A DNA stretch of 11,925 bases from H111-94 sp034436045. GTDB taxonomy: Bacteria > Chloroflexota > Ktedonobacteria > Ktedonobacterales > Ktedonobacteraceae. Location of the stretch: assembly GCA_034436045.1 (NCBI GenBank), contig DAOTVZ010000325.1, forward strand, positions 1 through 11,925. Reading direction: 5' to 3'. Shown in pieces: positions 1 through 6,166 of this stretch; the stretch's first letter is position 1, and each line of letters begins with the position of its first letter. Both the position numbers and the translations under genes were made by a program. Below the pieces are notes generated by a model, which had not been told where the DNA came from, did no database searches, and saw nothing but the letters and a program-made list of their open reading frames with translations.

Positions 1-722
1 ACCGAGTTCTTCACGTGTACATGATAGATACGGTCAGCGAAGGTTTCGAGGAAGAGAACGGGATCGACGAACTGGTGATGGAAGTGACTGGGATCGAAAT
101 TGAGGCCGAAGGCGGGCCGATGTCCGATGGCCTCCAGCGCCTTCTCGGTGGTGACAATATCGTAAGCGATTTCGGTTGGGTGTACCTCCAGACCAAAGCG
201 GATACCCTCCTGGTCAAAGACATCCATGATCGGGTTCCAGCGGTCAGCAAACTCACGATAGCCCGCCTCGATGGTCTCGAAATTATTCGGCGGGAAGGAA
301 TAGAGCAGATGCCAGATAGGAGAACCGGTAAAACCGTTGACCTGGGCCACACCGAAGAGCCGGGCGGCGCGGGCCGTGTTCTTCATCTCTTCGGCGGCGC
401 GTTGTCGCACACCCTCCGGCTCGCCATCGCCCCACACGTAAGATGGGAGAATGCCCTTGTGTCGCTCGTCGATAAACTTATCCGCGACCGCCTGCCCCAC
501 CAGATGATTGCTGATGGCCCAGCAGCCCAGGCCATGTTGTTCTAGCAACGCGCGCTTATTCTTCACATAACTGGAATCGTTGAGGGCCTTATCAACCTCA
601 AAATGGTCGCCCCAGCAGGCCAGTTCGAGGCCATCATAGCCCCAACTTTTTGCCAGGGGAGCCAGTTCGGCCAGGGGAATGTCCGCGAACTGACCGGTAA
701 AGAGGGTGACTGGTCGTGCCAT
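1..722 (-). CDS. Sugar phosphate isomerase/epimerase, TIM-barrel (partial, 3' end off window)
   Basis: The first 240 codons are present; the gene continues past position 1. The protein begins MARPVTLFTGQFADIPL and reads as a xylose-isomerase-like / AP-endonuclease-2-type TIM barrel. Visible metal-site candidates are Glu179 in the strand GLEVHPTE, Asp210 and His213 in NFDPSHF, and His235/His237 in the HVHVKN strand; the last acidic ligand expected in the family would lie off the window. Members use a divalent metal to isomerise or epimerise sugars, inositols or sugar phosphates in the cytosol; the substrate cannot be told from the sequence. The ATG at 722 is chosen because GGAGG (733-729) sits 6 nt upstream and the N-terminus fits the first barrel strand. 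It lies downstream of the membrane kinase gene on the same strand with a 153-bp gap, so co-transcription is possible but not shown. It is probably unrelated to the signalling operon on the right. Confidence 0.88.
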   Translation of the reverse strand, partial: MARPVTLFTGQFADIPLAELAPLAKSWGYDGLELACWGDHFEVDKALNDSSYVKNKRALLEQHGLGCWAISNHLVGQAVADKFIDERHKGILPSYVWGDGEPEGVRQRAAEEMKNTARAARLFGVAQVNGFTGSPIWHLLYSFPPNNFETIEAGYREFADRWNPIMDVFDQEGIRFGLEVHPTEIAYDIVTTEKALEAIGHRPAFGLNFDPSHFHHQFVDPVLFLETFADRIYHVHVKNS

Positions 723-875
723 AAAATGCCTCCACATCGTTGTTTGCAGTGTACTGCATGCGCATTGTTGCTCTCCCAGGAGAGAAAAGGCACAGAGAGA
801 TAACAATGCGGTCGGTACAATCTACTGATCCGAAGTACCTTCTTTATTGTAGCATATAGTGATGGATGTAGGAGG
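723..875. other. Intergenic gap between kinase and isomerase genes
   Basis: This 153-bp gap holds no gene. Visible elements are the isomerase ribosome binding site (GGAGG, 733-729 on the minus strand), a 14-bp dyad TGCAGTGTACTGCA at 745-758, a short hairpin CTCTCCCAGGAGAG at 771-784, and a -10-like TACAAT on the minus strand (851-846) without a recognisable -35 box. None of these proves a separate promoter or a terminator. The 771-784 hairpin lacks a following U tract on the minus strand, so the kinase transcript may read through into the isomerase gene. Confidence 0.6.
745..758. promoter_or_regulatory. 14-bp palindrome upstream of the isomerase gene (possible operator)
   Basis: TGCAGT and ACTGCA are perfect inverted 6-bp arms around a central GT, ending about 23 bp upstream of the isomerase start codon and just outside its ribosome binding site. 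The position and symmetry are those expected of a binding site for a dimeric repressor controlling a sugar-utilisation gene. No regulator gene is in view and the site could be chance, so this is an inference from symmetry and position only. Confidence 0.3.
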
Positions 876-2258
876 CTATTTACGTGCGAATATATATTTC
901 AGAAAGATGGCAAAACTGCCAAGAGTGAAAAAAACGAACAGCACATCGCCAGGAGGCAACCAGGGAATATGTGTTCCTGTGCCAAGTAGTGAGGCAAGAG
1001 CTTGACCAAGCAGGCCCCAGTACAGAGCCAGGATCACGGCCATGACGATAGCAAGAAAGACCTTGCGTGTAATAAAGAAGAGAAAAAAGAGGCAGCAGGA
1101 GAAAAAGACTGCCAGCAAAAACACCCAGTAAGCGTTCTGATTGCCCGGTGACGGTGAGATTGTTTCTACCCATAAACCGATCAGGATAGCCGCGATGCTA
1201 TTGGCAATAAAACCTGCGTTGCGAAATGCCTTCTGTCTCCTACTTTTGATAAATCTGAACTTGCCACCGGTGAAGTTTTCTATCTGGATAGTAACGGTAC
1301 GCATTAAGTTCACCTGCTGACCACCAGGATAGACTGGCTCTATGAGGGCTGGAGGGGGTTGAACAGGCGTAAATGGTGTGGGGGGTGTCAGTGGGCCATT
1401 GACTACGGTAGGGTCGTTGTATCCCAACCCCTCCTGCTGAACTGCCCATTCCAGCGCACGCGCGAAATCAATGACATGCTCGAATCGATCTTCAGGTTTT
1501 TTAGATAAGGCGTGCATCACGACGGTCTCAATCCTGGGAGAGACTAGCGAGCGTAGCGAAGGTGGAGATACCATACACTGCTGGTGAATAAGCTGGGCTT
1601 GATTCGTCCCGCTAAAGGGAGGGTGCCCACAGAGCCATTCGTAGACCAGAATGCCAAGAGCATACTGGTCGCTGGCCGGAACAGGGTGTCCATTGATCTG
1701 TTCCGGTGCCATATAACTGAGCGTGCCGATGACATCAGCGGTCATATCCGGTATATCAATGGCCAATCCAAAATCACTGAGCAGGAGTTCCTGTTGTTGT
1801 CCCACGAGAATATTACCGGGTTTGACGTCACGATGGATAAGCCCATTGTCATGAATATACTGGAGTGCGGAAGCAATTTGCCCAACATAAGAAACAACAG
1901 TATCTAAAGGGAGAATCAGACCTTTCTTGTTATTCAAACTCCCGTTTGGAGCGTAATCCATAACAATGTAAGGAATGCTGCGGGTCAAAGTAGTGGTCGC
2001 ATTTGTATTGATATATAATCCATAGGTGATGAGACGAATAATATGTGGATGCTGTAGCTGAGAGATAACCATAGCCTCATGTTTAAATGCCTCTTGCCTG
2101 TTTGCATAAAGCAACTCTTTATTGAGGATTTTGACCGCAACTTTTTGTGTTCGTAACTGAATATTCTCTGCTAGATAGACCTCGGCAAACCCCCCTTTGC
2201 CGAGTAGACGGGTTAATTCATAATCGCCGAAGCGTTCTCCGACACGGTTTGTTATCAT
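876..2258 (-). CDS. Membrane-anchored Hanks-type Ser/Thr protein kinase
   Basis: A 460-aa protein. The catalytic domain spans about residues 12-275 and is complete: glycine loop GKGGFAEV (20-27), ATP lysine in VAVK (Lys43), catalytic loop HRDVKPGN (Asp144), DFG (162-164) and APE (184-186), so it should be active. A Pro-rich linker (about 280-312) leads to a short soluble stretch and then roughly four hydrophobic segments (about 347-363, 376-397, 399-425, 438-455), so the kinase would face the cytoplasm with both ends inside. No PASTA, WD40 or other extracellular sensor domain is seen. The start is placed at the ATG at 2258 because AGGGAG (2270-2265) lies 6 nt upstream; a longer reading from a TTG at 2285 has no ribosome binding site and would sit only about 15 nt from the predicted transcript start. 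The gene is divergent from the vWA-PP2C-kinase operon and could sense the membrane or feed into that system; this link is inference from adjacency. Confidence 0.93.
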   Translation of the reverse strand: MITNRVGERFGDYELTRLLGKGGFAEVYLAENIQLRTQKVAVKILNKELLYANRQEAFKHEAMVISQLQHPHIIRLITYGLYINTNATTTLTRSIPYIVMDYAPNGSLNNKKGLILPLDTVVSYVGQIASALQYIHDNGLIHRDVKPGNILVGQQQELLLSDFGLAIDIPDMTADVIGTLSYMAPEQINGHPVPASDQYALGILVYEWLCGHPPFSGTNQAQLIHQQCMVSPPSLRSLVSPRIETVVMHALSKKPEDRFEHVIDFARALEWAVQQEGLGYNDPTVVNGPLTPPTPFTPVQPPPALIEPVYPGGQQVNLMRTVTIQIENFTGGKFRFIKSRRQKAFRNAGFIANSIAAILIGLWVETISPSPGNQNAYWVFLLAVFFSCCLFFLFFITRKVFLAIVMAVILALYWGLLGQALASLLGTGTHIPWLPPGDVLFVFFTLGSFAIFLKYIFARK

Positions 2259-2264
2259 TATTTT

Positions 2265-2270
2265 CTCCCT
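2265..2270 (-). promoter_or_regulatory. Ribosome binding site deciding the membrane kinase start
   Basis: AGGGAG on the minus strand ends 6 nt before the ATG at 2258. This favours the 460-aa form over a 469-aa reading from an upstream TTG, which has no purine-rich site in front of it. Confidence 0.7.
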
Positions 2271-2306
2271 GAATCTATTGCTCAAGCGACCGTATCTCGT
2301 GCTAAT

Positions 2307-2335
2307 AATCTAGCGGATTTCCAAAGTTCTGTCAA
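2307..2335 (-). promoter_or_regulatory. Sigma70-type promoter for the membrane kinase
   Basis: On the minus strand a perfect TTGACA (2335-2330) is followed after exactly 17 bp by TAGATT (2312-2307), which keeps the key first, second and last positions of the -10 consensus. Transcription would begin near 2300, giving a leader of about 42 nt to the ATG at 2258. It points away from the promoter of the rightward operon. Confidence 0.65.
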
Positions 2336-2395
2336 CATAAAAATAGCTCTTTACCACAAATGTTTATAAGACACATGCGATGATATGTCAGAGAT

Positions 2396-2417
2396 AGCAT
2401 ATTAGAAATACTATGCT
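2396..2417. repeat. Imperfect inverted repeat next to the operon -35 box (possible operator)
   Basis: AGCATATTA (2396-2404) and TACTATGCT (2409-2417) are inverted arms matching at 8 of 9 positions around a GAAA centre. The right arm shares its last base with the first base of the TTGACA box at 2417-2422. A 22-bp dyad in this place is well located to bind a dimeric regulator that would activate or block the rightward promoter. As the region is AT-rich, chance symmetry cannot be excluded. Confidence 0.4.
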
Positions 2418-2445
2418 TGACATGGATAAATTTCATGGCTATACT
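2417..2445 (+). promoter_or_regulatory. Near-consensus sigma70 promoter of the five-gene operon
   Basis: TTGACA (2417-2422) and TATACT (2440-2445) are separated by exactly 17 bp; the -35 box is perfect and the -10 box matches consensus at five of six positions. Transcription would start near 2452, leaving a leader of about 109 nt before the vWA start codon. This is an intrinsically strong promoter, so low basal expression would require repression; the adjacent palindrome is a candidate site. No comparably convincing promoter was noticed in the short gaps between the downstream genes, which supports a single transcript. Confidence 0.75.
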
Positions 2446-2537
2446 ATCTCAATAGATAAAGTATCTCTATGGAAGCATAAGTCATAACGGTCTTACATAA
2501 GAATTTGCGAGTTTCAGTATACTCTATCCGGGCAATC

Positions 2538-2558
2538 AGTATAGTAAGGAGTATAGTA
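2538..2558 (+). repeat. 9-bp direct repeat flanking the vWA ribosome binding site
   Basis: AGTATAGTA occurs at 2538-2546 and again at 2550-2558, a 12-bp period; the AAGGAG ribosome binding site (2546-2551) lies across the end of the first copy and the start of the second. The related palindrome AGTATACT is at 2516-2523. The arrangement could affect translation initiation of the first gene or may be simple low-complexity sequence. Confidence 0.45.
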
Positions 2559-2560
2559 GC

Positions 2561-3442
2561 ATGTATGTGCGAAACTGGGAGGCCAGGTCTCCGGGATGTA
2601 TGATCTTTCTGCTCGATCAATCTGGCTCAATGGCAGACCCTTTTCGGGGGGGACAGGCTGGTGGGGGAAAAAGAAAATGCGATATGCTGGCGACGATCTT
2701 CAATGGCTTTATGAGCGAGTTGATTACTACAAATACAAAGGTGAGCGATGGAGGAGTAGCAGAAGTAAGGGCACGGGCAGATATCAGCGTGATTGGCTAT
2801 GAAGGAACAACGACGAGTTCGGCTCTCGGTGGCTCGCTGAAAGGGAAGATGTTTGTCAGCCTGCCAGAGTTGCAAATGAATCCGGTGGATATTCAGATAA
2901 GGAAGAAAAAAGAGGTTGATGATGTCGGCAGCATTGTGGAGATAGATGTGCCCTTTCCCATCTGGGTGACCGCCAAACACGGGGGAGGAACGCCCATGTG
3001 CGCTGCGTTGCGCCGCTCGCTGGAACTCGCTGAGCAGTGGGCGCGTACCCATCAGAATAGTTATCCACCCGTAATTATCAATGTGACGGATGGTATGTCA
3101 ACTGATGGTGATCCTTTACCAATCGCACAGCAACTGATGCAGGTTGCCACCAGTGACGGGACGGCTCTTCTCTTCAATGTTCATCTGACTGACCTCAACG
3201 AGCCACCAGTGATGTACCCGGTCAGTGAAACGGAATTGCCCAATGATAAGTATGCCAGGCTGCTTTTTAACATGTCCAGCGTTATTCCAGAGAGTAGCCG
3301 CGCACTGCTCGAATCGCTGCTCGGTAGGCCGGTTGCGCCAGGCGCTCGTGGTATGATTTTTAATGGCGATGCGGCCTCAATACGCCTGATGTTTAACTTC
3401 GCCAGTACACCCGCCACGCAGCCGCTTGATCCCAATCGTTAG
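2561..3442 (+). CDS. Stand-alone vWA domain protein, TerY-like
   Basis: A 293-aa cytoplasmic protein with no signal peptide or membrane segment. It is nearly all one von Willebrand A domain with a complete metal-ion-dependent adhesion site: DQSGS (Asp19, Ser21, Ser23), the threonine in GGGTPM (Thr144) and the aspartate in NVTDG (Asp177). A longer-than-usual segment (about residues 85-135) between the second strand and the threonine loop is charged and Lys/Asp-rich. vWA proteins of this kind act as metal-dependent protein-binding platforms rather than enzymes. In TerY-P-type loci such a protein is encoded beside a PP2C phosphatase and an atypical kinase, exactly the two genes that follow here. 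The ATG is preceded by AAGGAG at 9 nt. As first gene of the operon it may be the ligand-binding or scaffolding subunit. Assignment to the TerY-like group rests on domain layout and neighbours, not on a database match. Confidence 0.9.
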   Translation: MYVRNWEARSPGCMIFLLDQSGSMADPFRGGQAGGGKRKCDMLATIFNGFMSELITTNTKVSDGGVAEVRARADISVIGYEGTTTSSALGGSLKGKMFVSLPELQMNPVDIQIRKKKEVDDVGSIVEIDVPFPIWVTAKHGGGTPMCAALRRSLELAEQWARTHQNSYPPVIINVTDGMSTDGDPLPIAQQLMQVATSDGTALLFNVHLTDLNEPPVMYPVSETELPNDKYARLLFNMSSVIPESSRALLESLLGRPVAPGARGMIFNGDAASIRLMFNFASTPATQPLDPNR

Positions 3443-3487
3443 AGAACCAGTTCGACACAATGGGTGGGCAACCCGGAGCAGAAATAG

Positions 3488-6166
3488 ATGTTTGTGCAGG
3501 CTACTCTCTTACGCTATTGGAAATCCGAACACGATGAAACGACGTGTGAGGATGCCTGTGCCTCCGACTCCCAACATGGTCTTTTTGTGGTGTCAGATGG
3601 GGCTGGCACAACTGTGTTCTCGAATCTCTGGGCCGACGTACTCGCACGACAATATATCGCTATGCCTTTGATGAGTGATGATGTCTTTGAGATCGAATGG
3701 TGGGTACGGCAAGCACAAAAAGAGTGTCAGCAGCGGTTACAGACTTTGCATCAACAGTTGCCGTGGAATGCGATACAGAAGACCGCTAATCAGGGGAGTT
3801 TTGCTACTCTGGCGGCTCTGCGCATGACCGATAGCTTTGAGCAGGAGGCTACAGCCGAGTTATTGGCGATAGGCGATAGCTGTATTATTGTTGGCAAACC
3901 TGCCCAGCAAACAATTCGTTCTTTCCCCTTGCAAGCTGTGCATGAGTTTGAGCGTGCGCCTGTATGTATTCCTTCCTTACAAAGAAACCTGAGCCGCTCT
4001 TTTCTAAACTTTCAGCGAGAAACGATCACACTCTCTGTCGGCGACATCGTTGTTCTTGCCACCGATGCTGTAGCACGCTGGATTATCAGTAGCGCTGCTG
4101 GGCACCTGGCAGATCCCTGGGCCGCTTTTCTGGAGGTAACGCATAAGCGGACTGAGGATGAGTGGGCAGCATTTGTCAACCAATGCCGTTCACAGGGCCA
4201 GATGGTGGACGATGATTCAACCGCGCTTATTCTACATATTTGCGCGGGGGAACAGGAACAAACTCCCTTAGAACCTGTCAAAGAACATTCCCTGGCTATC
4301 AGGCAACGACGTTTGCAAGAATTCGAGCAGGCGAGGCGTGAGAAAAATAAGGAGCAGCAGGCAATCATCTATGGAGATGGCAAAGATTTGAATACGATGG
4401 GTGTATATCTCATACCATCTGAGGTAGAAGATTTGCACAAGGTAGCAGACGCTTTGCGAGAAGTACTCCAGGTGTTGCGTGCCTCGCTCAATAACGTAAA
4501 TGCTGTGGCAAAAATCGAGCCAGTGTGGTGGCAATACGCTCGAACTTTGATGGATGAGCCATGCGCTACCACTCTGCGAAAGAGTCTACAGGAGATCGGT
4601 GTCCGTTTATCACCACCTGCGTTGCCTGCCTCGCCCTCGCCACCCGCACCATTATCATCAGTGCCGGATGCTCTTCTCCACTCTATCGATGTGCCGACAT
4701 CACTGGCTTATAGCTATGATGAAGATGCTGATCCGACTATTGTTATTGCGCCTGCCGACAGGGAGGCAGCACTACAACTCGGTATCTTGAAACAAGACCA
4801 GGAGGTAGTAACGCTACAAAAGCGCCTGCAGGATGCACAGCGTCACGGGGACCATCAAGCCTTTCTTGAGAGTTACAAGGCTCTGCAACAATTACCGGAT
4901 AATCATCTCAGTACATACGATCATACCTATGCTGAGGAAATCAAGCAACGTCAGGAAAATCTGTCTCTGTTAAGGGTAAGCTTGCAAGAGGGAACAGCAG
5001 AACAGATGGTGAAGGCGGCAGCCATGTTGCCGCAGTCTTACAAAGAGACAGCATTAACGTCATTAGAACAAGAACAGCTCACTCTGGCTCAACGGCTGGT
5101 AGATGCCTACGCAGTTGACAATGAGGAAACCTTGCTGACGGCTTACGAAGCTATTGAGTTCTCGCCACTACGCGGACATTTTCACTTTTCCAGTGAGGAA
5201 CAACAAGCTATTAAGGCGGCTCGGCAAGAGATGGCGGATTTGCAGCTCTTCCGTATAGTCGTGCGTAGTAGTCAGGCCAGCCCGGCCTTAGTGCTTGATT
5301 GCTATCATCGTTTGCGTAACGCGGCGAATAAGGTACGGCGTGATGAAGAGTACCAGGTTAATCTGGCGCGTCGTTTTCTGGATGCTTTACATCGTAATGA
5401 TGCCTTGCAGCTTGCAGGATTGCATCAAACCATCCTGTATTCCCCTTACCCCTTCGCTTTTACATCTCAGGAAAGAAACGCTATACAACGGGCCTGTGAG
5501 CAGATGAAGACGCAGATTCCTTCACCGCTGGTCATGATGGTCAACGGAGCTACAATTGATATGTGGCAGACAAATATAGTACATCAGCTAAAGGAGGCTT
5601 TGTTACATGCAAAAATAAATAAAATTAAAGATCAGAAGGCTTATGCAGAGCAGAGAGAAGATGTAGATAATCTGGAAGAAAAGCTTAAATACTTGAATAT
5701 GGCCAATGATGTTTTAAATAGTTTTATCTATGATGCGATTATAAAAAGGATTGTTGATACAATGTCTATAAGTGTCCGCAAGCAGTTTGAGAAAGAAGTG
5801 CAAACTAATGTGAATGAGAAGATAAAGGAACTAAAAAAATACAATGCTAACCGGTACAACATATTGTATATGCGTTTTGCGGATGTAAGACAGGTGGGTG
5901 CCGCACAGGCTGAAAAATTTCATGAAGCTTTACGCTTGCTAGCGCGCTTTGACATTTTCACAAACAGTGCCTATGCACAGACCGCTTCTCCCCTCAAGCT
6001 GCTTGAGGAAGAGCGGGAGGCGATTACGGTGCGCTATTGCGAGTATGCGGAATTAGATCGTAAGCAGACTGAGATGGTCGATCAGCGGGAACAATCGTGG
6101 TTCTGGCGCTGGTATAAACAGTTGAGCCGGGCACATCACGAAGAAGGAGATCAGAGCCATGCCTGA
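3488..6166 (+). CDS. PP2C-like protein phosphatase with long helical C-terminal tail
   Basis: An 892-aa protein. Residues 1-252 form a PPM/PP2C-type phosphatase: CEDA (Glu21, Asp22), VVSDGAG (Asp37-Gly38), a GS-F-T segment near 103-107, IGDS (129-131), ATDAV (Asp193, usually TDGL) and DDDST (241-245), which supply the aspartates of the two-metal site, so activity is plausible. Then come a charged helix (270-292), a small domain with a paired Trp (345-350), a Pro/Ser-rich linker (375-392), about 2.5 copies of a ~93-residue helical repeat (438-676), a Lys/Asn-rich helical module (about 690-815) and a Trp-rich end (WFWRW, 871-875). The phosphatase alone is usually ~250 aa, so 640 residues are added for interaction. 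GGAG at 3475-3478 precedes the ATG by 9 nt. The stop overlaps the start of the next gene (ATGCCTGA), implying coupled translation with the kinase it probably opposes. Confidence 0.9.
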   Translation: MFVQATLLRYWKSEHDETTCEDACASDSQHGLFVVSDGAGTTVFSNLWADVLARQYIAMPLMSDDVFEIEWWVRQAQKECQQRLQTLHQQLPWNAIQKTANQGSFATLAALRMTDSFEQEATAELLAIGDSCIIVGKPAQQTIRSFPLQAVHEFERAPVCIPSLQRNLSRSFLNFQRETITLSVGDIVVLATDAVARWIISSAAGHLADPWAAFLEVTHKRTEDEWAAFVNQCRSQGQMVDDDSTALILHICAGEQEQTPLEPVKEHSLAIRQRRLQEFEQARREKNKEQQAIIYGDGKDLNTMGVYLIPSEVEDLHKVADALREVLQVLRASLNNVNAVAKIEPVWWQYARTLMDEPCATTLRKSLQEIGVRLSPPALPASPSPPAPLSSVPDALLHSIDVPTSLAYSYDEDADPTIVIAPADREAALQLGILKQDQEVVTLQKRLQDAQRHGDHQAFLESYKALQQLPDNHLSTYDHTYAEEIKQRQENLSLLRVSLQEGTAEQMVKAAAMLPQSYKETALTSLEQEQLTLAQRLVDAYAVDNEETLLTAYEAIEFSPLRGHFHFSSEEQQAIKAARQEMADLQLFRIVVRSSQASPALVLDCYHRLRNAANKVRRDEEYQVNLARRFLDALHRNDALQLAGLHQTILYSPYPFAFTSQERNAIQRACEQMKTQIPSPLVMMVNGATIDMWQTNIVHQLKEALLHAKINKIKDQKAYAEQREDVDNLEEKLKYLNMANDVLNSFIYDAIIKRIVDTMSISVRKQFEKEVQTNVNEKIKELKKYNANRYNILYMRFADVRQVGAAQAEKFHEALRLLARFDIFTNSAYAQTASPLKLLEEEREAITVRYCEYAELDRKQTEMVDQREQSWFWRWYKQLSRAHHEEGDQSHA
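4799..5515 (+). repeat. Coding repeat: ~2.5 copies of a ~93-residue helical unit in the phosphatase tail
   Basis: Units cover about residues 438-533, 534-626 and 627-676 of the phosphatase. Each starts with a helix of type A-R-F-x-D-A, then an acidic turn (VDNEE, RNDA), a helix with L-x-A-Y-E-A-I, a short SP(L/Y) turn, and a polar EEQQAI or QERNAI helix. The same order and spacing occur in the kinase encoded next door. The units are diverged at DNA level, so this is an old protein-level duplication and not a recent DNA repeat. Confidence 0.7.

Noticed and set aside
15..545. Plus-strand open frame of 176 codons
   Set aside because: It lies antisense to the isomerase gene, whose minus-strand frame has a coherent TIM-barrel sequence with metal ligands and a good ribosome binding site; the plus-strand frame shows no family features.
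771..784. Hairpin CTCTCCCAGGAGAG as an intrinsic terminator for the kinase transcript
   Set aside because: The stem is short and is not followed by a U-rich run on the minus strand.
1584..1907. 107-codon plus-strand frame inside the membrane kinase gene
   Set aside because: It is antisense to the HRD/DFG/APE region and is explained as a shadow of that conserved coding sequence.
2259..2285. TTG-initiated extension of the membrane kinase by 9 codons
   Set aside because: No ribosome binding site precedes the TTG and it would lie about 15 nt from the predicted transcription start; the ATG at 2258 has AGGGAG at 6 nt.
3426..3671. 81-codon frame overlapping the vWA end and the phosphatase start
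   Set aside because: It overlaps the conserved PP2C start region in another frame, has no ribosome binding site and no recognisable protein features.
5590..5618. Strong SD-like AAAGGAGG followed by ATG inside the phosphatase gene, suggesting an internal start
   Set aside because: The ATG is out of frame and opens only ATG CAA AAA before a TAA stop; no in-frame ATG follows at useful spacing.
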